Below, one piece after another: positions 24,972 through 33,701 of a stretch of 64,000 bases of DNA. The notes under the pieces were generated by a model that was not told the origin of the DNA, did not search any database, and was given only the letters and a program-made list of their open reading frames with translations. The position numbers were made by a program, and so were the translations under genes. The number at the start of each line of letters is the position of its first letter. The first letter of the stretch is position 1. Origin of the DNA: Puia dinghuensis (GTDB lineage Bacteria > Bacteroidota > Bacteroidia > Chitinophagales > Chitinophagaceae); contig NZ_BMJC01000008.1 of assembly GCF_014642875.1 (NCBI RefSeq), positions 62,001 to 126,000 on the forward strand, read 5' to 3'.

Positions 24972-27900
24972 ATGAAGCAACGGCATAGAAGCTATGTCTG
25001 GTACATGGTATTGTTTTTACTTTCTGTTGGGGGGATGGCACGGGGGCAAGCGGCGGGGCAAGGTCCGGCGGGTAAGGCGGATTCGAGCGAGGCGAGCGGG
25101 TTGCAAGGGCCTGCGGGGCCGACGAAGAATGTGGCGCTGGTGGGACGGGTGAGCGATGAGAAGACCGGCGACCCGCTGCCGGGGGCGGTTGTCCATATTA
25201 AAGGAACTACACATGAGGTGGCGACGGACAATAACGGGGAATTCCGGTTTATCACGGGTCAACGCATTCCGGTGACCTACATCGTAAGTTATGTAGGGTA
25301 TAAGACCCGGGAGATTGTAGTCACAACATACGAACATGCGGAGCTGCGACTGACGGGTGGCAATGCGCAACTCAACGACGTGGTGGTTGTCGGCTATGGG
25401 GTCCAGCGACGCAGCGACGTCACCGGGGCCGTAGCCGGAGTTAGCAAAAGCGCCCTCAGCCAGCCCGCTGTTTCGTTCGACAACCTGCTGCAGGGGTCGG
25501 TGTCGGGTGTCGCAGTGACGCAGAACAGTTCGCAGCCCGGCAGTACGGCGGCGATCCGCGTGCGGGGGGGTAATTCGATATCGTTTGGTAACGATCCGCT
25601 ATATGTGATCGACGGATTTATTGTTCAAAACAATAACAGCTTCACGAATTCCGGCGCGACGACGGGGGCGGGGGTGAGTGCGCTGGCGACCATCAATCCG
25701 AGTGATATCGAGTCGATAGAAATTCTGAAAGACGCGTCGGCTACCGCTATTTACGGCTCGCATGGGGCCAATGGGGTGGTGATCATTACGACGCGGCGGG
25801 GAAGGAAGGGTTCGGATGAGGTAAGCTACTCGGGTTATTACGGGACACAGTCGGCGGCAAAGAGGCTTTCGCTGCTGAATGCGTCGCAGTGGGGTTCGCT
25901 GGTGAATGACATTAATCTTAGCGATGGTGTGGCGAAGACGTATACCGATGCGCAATTGGCCGCGCTGGGCAAGGGGTCGGACTGGCAGCGTGCGGGTATC
26001 CGGGGTGGCGGGGGCGACAATGCCGGAGGCGGTGGTGCAGGGGGTGGCGGGATCGGCGGGGGCACTGGGATCGGTGGTGCAGGGGGTGGCGGGACCGGGA
26101 TCGGCGGCGCAGGGGCTGCACCGATACAGAATCATGAGTTGTCGGTGTCGGGTGGCGACGATCGCAGCAAATATCTCCTTTCCGGTAACTATTTCGACCA
26201 GGACGGAATCTTGTACAACACGGGATTCAAGCGGTATTCGGGCCGGTTCAACTACGAACGGAATGTGTGGGAGGCGTTGAAGGTAAACCTGAATGTGTTT
26301 GGAAGTCATTCGACAGAGAATGCATTGGCTGGGGCGGCGTATGGGTCGATACAGGAGTCGAATGCCTGGGCGACGTTGTTGGAGACGGTGCCGGTGGTGG
26401 CGATAAAGAATGCCGACGGGAGTTACAACACTAACAATCCCTACCTGACGACGCCGACGAATCCATTGCAGGATATCCTCACCACCACCAATCAGAGCAA
26501 TGTCAACCGGCTGCTGGCGAGTGCGGCGGCGGAATATAAGTTGTTGCCTGACCTGACGCTGAAGGTAAGTGGCGGGGTGGATCAGATAGGGACGAAACAG
26601 AATTATTATGCGCCGGCGACGACTTCCGGTGGCTATGCGGCGCAGGGCTATGCGAGCGTGGGGACGGTGACGGCTACTACGTGGCTGAACGAGAATACGG
26701 TGACCTGGACGCCGGTGATCGGGAATGCGCATTTCTTCAACGTGCTGGCGGGGTATACGACGCAGGTGGAGGATGACCAGGGGGCGATAGCTTCGGCGCA
26801 GAAGTTTCCGAACGATCTGACTTCCTTCAATAATCTCAGTTATGGCGCGACGCCGTTGTTGCCGGCTTCGAGTGTGCATCATAGTGTGATCAATTCCTGG
26901 CTTGGAAGGGTGTCGTACTCCTATCGTCATAAATACAATGTGACCTTGTCGGGCCGGGCGGATGGGTCGTCGGTGCTGGGAGCAAATCATAAGTGGGGAT
27001 ATTTTCCATCGATCGGGGTGAGCTGGAACGCTTCGTCAGAGGACTGGTTCAAGGATTGGGCTCCCGTTGTGAGTAATTTGAAATTGCGGCTCTCGGTGGG
27101 CCAGACGGGGAACTCCGGAGTACCGGCCTATAGCTCGCTCGCGGCGCTGGCGCCGACAAATTATTACTTCGGCGCTTCGCCTGGCCTGGTGACGGGGATC
27201 GCGCCGACGCAGATTGCCAATCCCGATTTGAAATGGGAGACGACGACACAGTATGATGCGGGGGTCGATCTCGGGATCTGGAAGGGGCGGGTGAGCTTTA
27301 CTGCGGATGTGTACTATAAAAAAACGACTGATTTGTTGTTGTACGTTCCGCTGCCGCAATATTCCGGGTATCAGAGTGCACTGGAGAATGTGGGGAGTGT
27401 GGAGAACAAGGGCATCGAGTTTTCGCTGAATACGGATAATGTCCGGGGACGAAATTTTACGTGGAAGAGTTCGGTGACGTTCGGCGCGAATAGGAATAAG
27501 ATCTTGAACCTGGGCCCGGGGGTTAATTATTATTATCCGCAGGCGCCGATAGGGCAGCAGTCGCCGGTGATCGTTGAGGTAGGCCTTCCCGTGGGGACGT
27601 TTTGGGGGTATTCGACGCGGGGACTGCTGACGGCGGACGATCTGGCGAAGGGCGTGCCGTTGCTAACCGGCGTTCCGCAACAGGTGGGGGATCAGCGATA
27701 CGTAGCGCTGGCGGGACATTCGAGCGTGACGACGGCGGATAAGCATAACCTGGGGAACAGCCAGCCCTCGTTTACGTTTGGCGTGACGAATACGTTTGCG
27801 TATCGGGGTTTTGATCTGTCGGTGATAGTGGTGGGGTCGTATGGCAATAAGCTTTTCAACCAGTTGGAGCAGCAGTTGGAGAAGCCAACCCTTGCCTTGA

Positions 27901-28256
27901 ATGCTTCGGCGGCGCTGGTGAACCGGTGGAGTGCGACCGATCCGGGTGGGACGTTGCCGCGGGCGACGAATTCTCCTGTTCCGCAAGTGATCGACCGGTT
28001 TATCGAGGATGCGTCGTATGCGCGGCTGAAAAATCTTTCTTTGGGGTATAGCTTTTCGAAGAAGACGATTGCGGGGATCAAGGCGACGCAGTTGCGGGTG
28101 TATGTGTCGGCGCAGAACTGGGTGACGCTGACTTCCTATCATGGGTATAACCCGGAGGCGAATTTCTTTGAGAATGATAATACCAAACATGGGATCGATT
28201 ATGGCATCTATCCGGCGACGAGGACTTTCCTGGGCGGGGTGAATGTAACTTTTTAA
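24972..28256 (+). CDS. SusC/RagA-type TonB-linked outer-membrane transporter
   Basis: Imports glycan or sulfated oligomers through the outer membrane together with the SusD lipoprotein encoded next. 1094 residues: signal peptide (YMVLFLLSVGGMARGQ), carboxypeptidase-regulatory-like domain (VGRVSDEKTGDPLPGAVVHI), TonB-box/plug entry DVVVVGYGVQRRSDVTGAV and plug motif IRVRGGNSISFGNDPLYVI, then a 22-strand barrel ending in an aromatic terminus (GGVNVTF). A Gly-rich insert at residues about 340-385 sits at the usual position of the conserved SusC sequence WQ...APIQNHELSVSGG and is encoded by a tandem repeat. The ATG at 24972 starts the signal peptide. First structural gene of the SusC-SusD-sulfatase-FGE cluster. 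Confidence 0.92.
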   Translation: MKQRHRSYVWYMVLFLLSVGGMARGQAAGQGPAGKADSSEASGLQGPAGPTKNVALVGRVSDEKTGDPLPGAVVHIKGTTHEVATDNNGEFRFITGQRIPVTYIVSYVGYKTREIVVTTYEHAELRLTGGNAQLNDVVVVGYGVQRRSDVTGAVAGVSKSALSQPAVSFDNLLQGSVSGVAVTQNSSQPGSTAAIRVRGGNSISFGNDPLYVIDGFIVQNNNSFTNSGATTGAGVSALATINPSDIESIEILKDASATAIYGSHGANGVVIITTRRGRKGSDEVSYSGYYGTQSAAKRLSLLNASQWGSLVNDINLSDGVAKTYTDAQLAALGKGSDWQRAGIRGGGGDNAGGGGAGGGGIGGGTGIGGAGGGGTGIGGAGAAPIQNHELSVSGGDDRSKYLLSGNYFDQDGILYNTGFKRYSGRFNYERNVWEALKVNLNVFGSHSTENALAGAAYGSIQESNAWATLLETVPVVAIKNADGSYNTNNPYLTTPTNPLQDILTTTNQSNVNRLLASAAAEYKLLPDLTLKVSGGVDQIGTKQNYYAPATTSGGYAAQGYASVGTVTATTWLNENTVTWTPVIGNAHFFNVLAGYTTQVEDDQGAIASAQKFPNDLTSFNNLSYGATPLLPASSVHHSVINSWLGRVSYSYRHKYNVTLSGRADGSSVLGANHKWGYFPSIGVSWNASSEDWFKDWAPVVSNLKLRLSVGQTGNSGVPAYSSLAALAPTNYYFGASPGLVTGIAPTQIANPDLKWETTTQYDAGVDLGIWKGRVSFTADVYYKKTTDLLLYVPLPQYSGYQSALENVGSVENKGIEFSLNTDNVRGRNFTWKSSVTFGANRNKILNLGPGVNYYYPQAPIGQQSPVIVEVGLPVGTFWGYSTRGLLTADDLAKGVPLLTGVPQQVGDQRYVALAGHSSVTTADKHNLGNSQPSFTFGVTNTFAYRGFDLSVIVVGSYGNKLFNQLEQQLEKPTLALNASAALVNRWSATDPGGTLPRATNSPVPQVIDRFIEDASYARLKNLSLGYSFSKKTIAGIKATQLRVYVSAQNWVTLTSYHGYNPEANFFENDNTKHGIDYGIYPATRTFLGGVNVTF

Positions 28257-28266
28257 ATTTTCTGAG

Positions 28267-29778
28267 ATGAAGACAGTGATGATAAATTATTTGGCTTTTG
28301 TTGGGGTTGTGGCGATGGTGGCTTGTAATAAGCTGGTGGAGGATCCGGGTGGGACGATCATGGCGGGGCAGTTCTATAAGACCCAGGCGGATGCGGTGGC
28401 CGCGGTGAATGCGGTGTATACGACGTTGAACAGCGATGCGACGGGGGATTTCCCGATGTATGGGCGGGAGTTGAACCTGATGACCGATAATGCTTCCGAC
28501 AATCAGAATTTCTCACCGAGTAATACCAATCCGGACGTTAGGGCGATGAGTACAATCACTTATGTGGCGGCGAATGGGCGGATACTGAAGAATTGGCAGC
28601 AGCATTATTATGGGATCAACCGGGCGAATATTGCGATCGATGCGATCTCGGCGATGCCTGCGTCGGTGTTCGGGACGGCGGGATTGCAGGCGCGATTGGT
28701 GGGGGAGGCGAGGTTCGTTCGGGCGTTGTTGTATTTCAATTTGGTTCGGTTGTTTGGACCGGTGCCGTTGGTGTTGCATAATCCGTCGGGGGTGGATATT
28801 ACGGCGATGCAGGTGGCGCGGAGCTCGCGGGATAGTGTGTATGCGCAGATCGTGACTGATCTGACGGCGGCTGTTGGGGCTTTGCCGGGGACGTATGGCG
28901 CTGCGGATGTTGGGCGGGCTAGTAGTGGGGCGGCGCATGCGCTGTTGGCAAAAGTGTATGTGACGCGGCGGGATTGGGCAGATGCTCGTGCAGAGCTGTT
29001 GAAAGTGCTCCCGGCAGGGACGTTTGCGGGGGCGACGGGCGGTTATGGGTATGCGTTGCTGCCGAATTTCCGGGATGTTTTTGCGAAGGCTACGAAGAAT
29101 GGGGTGGAGCATATTTTCTCCGTCGAGTATGCGACGAATGGCGGGGAGACGGGCGCGACACAGTATTTGAGCCTGAGCTTTACTTCGTTCAACACGGGAA
29201 CATATCCGATAGATATTCCTTCGGACAGCAGCGTGTCGCAGTTGTTTGCTGCTGGCGACACGCGAAAGGCGGTGACGTTTTATACGACGCAGTACAATGC
29301 TGCGACGGGGCAGATGGTGGTTTTCAGTAATCCCTATACGCCGTATTTCAACAAGTTTGTGGATTATACCATTTCGCCGCTGAATAATCAGTCGGTGAGC
29401 GGGGTGAATTTTCCCGTGGTTCGGTACGCGGATATTTTGCTGTTGTATGCGGAGACGTTGAATGAGCTTGCGGGTGGGCCTACGGCGGATGCGTATGCGG
29501 CGATTAACCTGGTGCGTTCGCGGGCGAATGTGGCGGGCCTGACGCCGGGGTTGGATGTTGCGGCGTTTCGGGATTCGGTGTTCCTCGAACGGCGGAAGGA
29601 GTTCGTCCAGGAGGGGCAGCGGTGGTTCGATCTGGTGCGGCGGGGTGGGGATTATTATGTTGCGGCGCAGCATAGGATTGCGCAGCATGCTGCGGCGAGT
29701 TTGACGGATACGTTGTATCCGATTCCGCAGACGGAGATTCAGCTTGATCCGCTGCTGACGCAGAATGGGGGTTGGTGA
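28267..29778 (+). CDS. SusD/RagB-type surface lipoprotein
   Basis: Glycan-binding lid lipoprotein that caps the SusC barrel. 503 residues. Lipoprotein signal ending VGVVAMVAC, then TPR-like helical core (GEARFVRALLYFNLVRLFGP, a family hallmark) and the C-terminal signature FLERRKEFVQEGQRWFDLVR. The gene starts 10 bases after the SusC stop and is translated as an operon partner. The ligand is probably sulfated, given the sulfatase downstream. Confidence 0.92.
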   Translation: MKTVMINYLAFVGVVAMVACNKLVEDPGGTIMAGQFYKTQADAVAAVNAVYTTLNSDATGDFPMYGRELNLMTDNASDNQNFSPSNTNPDVRAMSTITYVAANGRILKNWQQHYYGINRANIAIDAISAMPASVFGTAGLQARLVGEARFVRALLYFNLVRLFGPVPLVLHNPSGVDITAMQVARSSRDSVYAQIVTDLTAAVGALPGTYGAADVGRASSGAAHALLAKVYVTRRDWADARAELLKVLPAGTFAGATGGYGYALLPNFRDVFAKATKNGVEHIFSVEYATNGGETGATQYLSLSFTSFNTGTYPIDIPSDSSVSQLFAAGDTRKAVTFYTTQYNAATGQMVVFSNPYTPYFNKFVDYTISPLNNQSVSGVNFPVVRYADILLLYAETLNELAGGPTADAYAAINLVRSRANVAGLTPGLDVAAFRDSVFLERRKEFVQEGQRWFDLVRRGGDYYVAAQHRIAQHAAASLTDTLYPIPQTEIQLDPLLTQNGGW

Positions 29779-29791
29779 AATTTGTGGGGGT

Positions 29792-29895
29792 GCGTTAGGG
29801 ATTGCAGCGAAAAGCCCGGAGCCCGAGCTGTTAAGCGAGGGCGAGGACTTGTAACGGAAAGCCCGACCCGAGGCTGTGCCGAGGGGAACGCCCGG
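29792..29895. repeat. Dispersed palindromic repeat, family A
   Basis: Begins GCGTTAGGGATTGCAGCG, has AGCCCGGAGCCCGAGC, AGCGAGGGCGAGGACTTG and AGCCCGACCCGA, and ends GGGGAACGCCC. It fills the 143-base gap between SusD and the sulfatase inside the presumed operon. Matching copies lie at 5152, 18960 and 52514. Confidence 0.8.
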
Positions 29896-29921
29896 ATTAT
29901 TAAAATTAAAAATGAAATGAT

Positions 29922-31937
29922 ATGAAACGATTTTTTGTTGCGGCTCTTGCGATTTGGGCGGGGGCTGCGTATGGACAGACGGGGGAGTATGGCGGCGTGG
30001 TGGGTAAGACGCTGGCTGATTCGAAGGAGTGGTGGCCTGCGCCGGTGCGGCCTCCCGCGGGTGCGCCGAATGTCATCTGGATCATCCTCGATGACGTGGG
30101 CTTTGGGGCGCCGAGTGCGTTTGGGGGCGTGATCCGGACGCCGGCGTTCGACAGCCTGGCGAATAATGGGCTCCGTTATACCAACTTCCATACGGCGGGG
30201 ATCTGTGCGCCGACGCGGAGTGCGCTGTTGACGGGGAGGAATCATCACGCCGTTCATGAGGGTGGGTTCTCGCATATCGCGTTGTCGGCCGGGTTCCCGG
30301 GGTGGGACGGGCGGATCCCTTCGTCGGCGGGGACGATCGCGGAGATCCTGCGGGACAACGGTTACAACACGTTCGGGGTGGGCAAGTACGGACTTACGCC
30401 GGATGAGGAGGCGACGGATGCGGGGCCGTTCGATCGTTGGCCTTCGGGCAAGGGGTTCGAGCATTGGTTCGGGTTTTTGGGCTCGCAGACCGATCAATAC
30501 GAGCCCGATCTGATCGAGGACAATGCACATGTGGCGCCGGATGGGCGGCATTTGAGCGATCAGATAACGGATAAGGCTATCCATTATATCGCGCGGCAGA
30601 AGAAGTTTGCGCCGGACAGGCCGTTCTTCCTGTACTTTTCGCCGGGGGCTACGCATGCGCCGCACCAGGTGGATAAGTACTGGAGCGATCAGTATAAGGG
30701 CGCCTTTGACGAGGGTTGGGATGTGTTTCGCGAGAAAGTTTTTGCGCGGCAGAAGCGGCTGGGGATCATTCCGGCTTCGGCGGCGTTGCCCGATCGGAAT
30801 CCGAATGTACCTGCGTGGAGCAGCCTGAGCGCTGAAGAGCGGAAGGTGTATGCGCGGTTTATGGAGGTGTATGCGGGTTATCTGACGTATACGGATTTCG
30901 AGGTGGGGCGGCTGGTCAATTATTTGAAGGAGTCAGGGCAACTGGACAATACGGCGATATTCGTGATCATCGGGGATAATGGGGCGTCGAAGGAGGGGTC
31001 GTTTCATGGAGTGATCAATAAGCCTTTGTTCGGCAAGCCGCTGACGGATGAAGAGGCGGTGCGCTTTAACCTGGATTCGCTGGGGGAGGTGGGGACGGCC
31101 TCGGGCCACCAGACGAATTATCCGTTGGGGTGGGCACAGGCGGCGAATACACCGTTCAAGTATTGGAAGCAGGATGCTAATTCGGAGGGAGGGACGCGTA
31201 ATCCGCTGATCGTGTTCTATCCGAAGGCGCTGCCGCATGATGGGAGTGTGCGGACGCAGTATGGGCATGTGATCGATCTGCTGCCGACGACGCTGGAGCT
31301 GGTTGGGATCCCTGCGCCTTCTGTGGTTCGCGGGGTGCGGCAGGATTCTCTGCAGGGCGTGTCGCTGGCGTATTCGTTTACAGATGCCCGTGCGGTGTCG
31401 CGGCATACGGAGCAGTATTATTACATATTTGGGGCGCGATCGGTTTATAAAGACGGGTGGAAGGCGGAGACGTATCATCATCCGGATATTATCGACTTGA
31501 CGCGGCCGGGTGGTGGGGATTCGACGAAGTATGGATGGGATAAGGATGTATGGGAGCTGTATGATCTTTCTTCGGACTTTAATGAGCGGATCGATCTGGC
31601 TTCCCGGTATCCGGATCGCCTTGCGGAATTGAAGCGGCAGTTTGATGCGGATGCGGTGCGGTATCATATCTATCCGTTGATCGATTGGGCGGATGTGTTG
31701 AAGCGGAGGTTTCATAATAATGTGAAGCCGTTTGCGGGGGGACCGGCAGAGAGCAGGTTGGCTGTGGGATCGGGGGATGCGGCTGCGGGCTCTGGGGGTA
31801 CGGGCCCGAAGGATGCGGCTGCGGGCTCTGGGGCTGCGAGTGGTTCGGTTTCGGGAGGTGTGCGGCCGGGTGGTTCGGCGGCGGGACAAATGGGGCCGGG
31901 GGTGAAGCCTGCGGCGGGTACGCGTCAAAATCAATAG
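29922..31937 (+). CDS. Arylsulfatase (type I, formylglycine-dependent)
   Basis: Hydrolyses a sulfate ester, releasing sulfate in the periplasm or at the surface. 671 residues; signal peptide (FFVAALAIWAGAAYG). Metal ligands Asp57-Asp58 lie in WIILDDVGFG. The active-site signature is C95-A-P-T-R99, followed by SALLTGRNHH; the Cys must be converted to formylglycine, and the enzyme for this is encoded in the same cluster (33681-35012). Layout and length resemble large arylsulfatases (IGDNGASKEGSFHG, DLLPTTLELVGIP). The last 60 residues are a Gly/Ala/Ser-rich low-complexity tail not typical of the family. Confidence 0.9.
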   Translation: MKRFFVAALAIWAGAAYGQTGEYGGVVGKTLADSKEWWPAPVRPPAGAPNVIWIILDDVGFGAPSAFGGVIRTPAFDSLANNGLRYTNFHTAGICAPTRSALLTGRNHHAVHEGGFSHIALSAGFPGWDGRIPSSAGTIAEILRDNGYNTFGVGKYGLTPDEEATDAGPFDRWPSGKGFEHWFGFLGSQTDQYEPDLIEDNAHVAPDGRHLSDQITDKAIHYIARQKKFAPDRPFFLYFSPGATHAPHQVDKYWSDQYKGAFDEGWDVFREKVFARQKRLGIIPASAALPDRNPNVPAWSSLSAEERKVYARFMEVYAGYLTYTDFEVGRLVNYLKESGQLDNTAIFVIIGDNGASKEGSFHGVINKPLFGKPLTDEEAVRFNLDSLGEVGTASGHQTNYPLGWAQAANTPFKYWKQDANSEGGTRNPLIVFYPKALPHDGSVRTQYGHVIDLLPTTLELVGIPAPSVVRGVRQDSLQGVSLAYSFTDARAVSRHTEQYYYIFGARSVYKDGWKAETYHHPDIIDLTRPGGGDSTKYGWDKDVWELYDLSSDFNERIDLASRYPDRLAELKRQFDADAVRYHIYPLIDWADVLKRRFHNNVKPFAGGPAESRLAVGSGDAAAGSGGTGPKDAAAGSGAASGSVSGGVRPGGSAAGQMGPGVKPAAGTRQNQ

Positions 31938-31939
31938 TT

Positions 31940-32053
31940 ATGATACAGGATATTGTTTTATTAGTGAAGAAGGTCGCCGTTGGGGTGCTGGTGTTTGCGG
32001 TGCCCCTGGCGATCTACTTTGGCGGGTTGTGGGTGGTGAGACATGTGTTTTGA
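31940..32053 (+). CDS. 37-residue single-pass membrane protein
   Basis: ATG two bases after the sulfatase stop; 37 codons. The peptide is a short amphipathic head (MIQDIVLLVKK) and one membrane helix (VAVGVLVFAVPLAIYFGGLW) with a short basic tail. The tight spacing and translational arrangement argue for a real gene. Function unknown; it may assist the neighbouring membrane hydroxylase (inference). Confidence 0.6.
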   Translation: MIQDIVLLVKKVAVGVLVFAVPLAIYFGGLWVVRHVF

Positions 32054-32066
32054 CGATTTTAAACTT

Positions 32067-32078
32067 TTGTATATGCAA
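32067..32078. promoter_or_regulatory. TTGTATATGCAA near-palindrome at a gene start
   Basis: One mismatch from TTGTATATACAA, which occurs perfectly at 33522-33533 and 33690-33701. The centre GTATATAC resembles the GT-N-TA-N-AC core bound by HutC/GntR-type regulators (established for that family). It overlaps the start of the desaturase-like gene. Confidence 0.35.
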
Positions 32079-33503
32079 ATGTCTATTGGGGTGCGCCGCT
32101 CTATCTGGCGCGACGGGTTGATTAGCGTGGGGTTGTATGTGTTGCCGGTGGCGTTGATGGTGGGGAGTTTTTGGTTGACGGGGCAGCGGCCGTGGTTGGA
32201 TGGGCCGGCGCGTCCGGTGTTGGGGGCGGCGCGGGGCGTGCCGTCGGTGTTAGGCCAAAACTGGACGGAGTCCAGTTTGCACACGAGGCCCCAGGCCGAA
32301 GTGGGCCGACATAATGGGAATGGCGGCGGAAAATTATTTTTCAGGGAATTTTTTGCCGCCATTCAAGTGCGGCCGGTGTTGGTGAATTTGACAACGTGGG
32401 GGCTGCCGGTGTTGACGCTGGCGGTGGGGGTGGTGGAATTTTTCCTGGGCCTGTATGACAAGCGCTGGACGGGCAATGAGAAGACGCTGGATGCGGTGTC
32501 CTTCGTAGGCAGCAGGCTGCTGATCCGGCCGGCGGTGGTGTACTTTACGCTATGGGCGCTGCCATGGCTGTTCCCGGGGCAGAAGGGGGTGTTTGCGTGG
32601 GTGCCGTTTTGGTGGGGATTCTTCATCATCGCGGTGGCGGACGATCTGACGCAATATTGGTATCACCGCCTGCATCACCAGATCCCCTGGTTGTGGCGGT
32701 TTCACCGGACACATCATTCGGCGCCGTATATGGGGATGTCGATGGCGGGGCGGCAGAACATTATTTACACCGTTTTCTTTTCGCAAATTTATTTGACGGC
32801 GGCGCTGACGTATCTGGGGTTGGGTGAGGCGGCTCTTTTGGTGACGGGGGTGAAGAGCCTGATCACGCTGGCGGCGCATTCGTCGATTGCATGGGATAAG
32901 CCGCTGTACCGGTGGCGTGTGTTGCATCCTGTGGCCTGGGTGTTGGAGCGGTTGATCTCGACGCCGGCTACGCATCATGCGCATCATGCCATAGGAGGCC
33001 CTGGAAGGGACTCGACCGAAGGTCAGACGTTAGCGGTTTGCGCGAATCGGGCTAGTTTTACCGGGAAGACCGATTCGCGCACATATACGGATGGGGATGG
33101 CGTGGGGCATTACAAGGGAAATTTCGGGAATATGTTTTTCCTTTGGGATGTGATCTTTGGGACGGGGATCATCACGCGGCGGTTTCCTTCAGGGTATGGG
33201 ATAAAGCATTATAAACAGGAGGAGTGGTATGCGCAGTTCCTTTGGCCTATCTTTAAGAGCCGGAAGGTGGGGAGTGAGTTGGCAAGGGGTGGACCGGTGG
33301 TGGGGGATGCGCCTTTGAATGGGGGGCAGCTTGTTGATGCGGTGTTAGCGGGGAGCCGGGGAAGAGAGATCGGGGTGGCGACGGCGGTGAATGGCGCGCG
33401 CGGAGGCGGCGAGACTTTGCGTGACGAGGCGACCTTAGGACGGCATAATGGTGGGGGCCTTGCCGATGGCCTTGCTGATATTGGCGATGCGGCGGTGGTA
33501 TGA
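32073..33503 (+). CDS. Fatty acid hydroxylase / sterol desaturase superfamily protein
   Basis: Membrane di-iron enzyme, 476 residues from the ATG at 32073. Histidine boxes: HRLHH and HRTHH (in WYHRLHHQIPWLWRFHRTHH) and THHAHH. Several membrane helices surround them (WWGFFIIAVADDLTQYW). Family members hydroxylate or desaturate lipids. Three stretches are foreign to the family: residues about 48-97, an insert right after THHAHH encoded by a hairpin element (about 33000-33085), and a Gly/Asp-rich C-terminus. The gene sits between the sulfatase and FGE, so a role in sulfur-containing lipid metabolism is possible but speculative. Confidence 0.8.
   Translation: MQMSIGVRRSIWRDGLISVGLYVLPVALMVGSFWLTGQRPWLDGPARPVLGAARGVPSVLGQNWTESSLHTRPQAEVGRHNGNGGGKLFFREFFAAIQVRPVLVNLTTWGLPVLTLAVGVVEFFLGLYDKRWTGNEKTLDAVSFVGSRLLIRPAVVYFTLWALPWLFPGQKGVFAWVPFWWGFFIIAVADDLTQYWYHRLHHQIPWLWRFHRTHHSAPYMGMSMAGRQNIIYTVFFSQIYLTAALTYLGLGEAALLVTGVKSLITLAAHSSIAWDKPLYRWRVLHPVAWVLERLISTPATHHAHHAIGGPGRDSTEGQTLAVCANRASFTGKTDSRTYTDGDGVGHYKGNFGNMFFLWDVIFGTGIITRRFPSGYGIKHYKQEEWYAQFLWPIFKSRKVGSELARGGPVVGDAPLNGGQLVDAVLAGSRGREIGVATAVNGARGGGETLRDEATLGRHNGGGLADGLADIGDAAVV
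32258..32364. repeat. In-frame hairpins in the desaturase gene, N-terminal part
   Basis: AAACTGGAC/GTCCAGTTT (32258-32266, 32270-32278) and GAATGGCGGC/GCCGCCATTC (32318-32327, 32355-32364). They lie in the protein segment that has no counterpart in the family. Confidence 0.6.
33039..33081. repeat. In-frame hairpin next to a histidine box
   Basis: Perfect 12-bp arms TGCGCGAATCGG (33039-33050) and CCGATTCGCGCA (33070-33081) with a 19-base loop. The hairpin is translated in the insert that separates THHAHH from the usual downstream sequence GNFGNMFFLWDVIFGT. Confidence 0.75.
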
Positions 33504-33521
33504 ATTTGGGAAATTGAAGTT

Positions 33522-33701
33522 TTGTATATACAAGTGTTGGGCTTGTGGTTTTTGGAGACGTCGAGCTGGGATGGGCGGATCGAGTAATTTGCCTTACAGG
33601 TTGTATATCAAGAATAAACGTCGCATTATGAGGGATTGCGCGCGAATATCATAGATGGATTGGGGGCATAAATTTGCAAAATGAAACTGTTGTATATACA
33701 A
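33522..33701. promoter_or_regulatory. Repeated TTGTATATACAA palindrome upstream of FGE
   Basis: Perfect 12-base palindromes at 33522-33533 and 33690-33701, and an 11-base variant TTGTATATCAA at 33601-33611, occupy the 177-base spacer before FGE and its first codons. The core fits a GntR/HutC-type operator. The last copy lies within the annotated 5' end of the FGE gene, which suggests that FGE may start downstream at the ATG at 33705. Confidence 0.4.

Noticed and set aside
25599-26990. 463-codon minus-strand open frame opposite SusC
   Set aside because: Arg/Pro-rich translation without any domain pattern; produced by GC-biased third positions of the SusC gene.
28513-29688. 391-codon minus-strand open frame opposite SusD
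   Set aside because: Arg-rich shadow of SusD; no start context or family pattern.
30933-31934. 333-codon minus-strand open frame opposite the sulfatase
   Set aside because: Arg-rich shadow of a clear sulfatase gene.
33514-33654. Second Cys-containing short frame before FGE
   Set aside because: Starts with TTG, Cys residues are scattered (CIYKCWACG) and the segment carries regulatory palindromes; coding cannot be supported.
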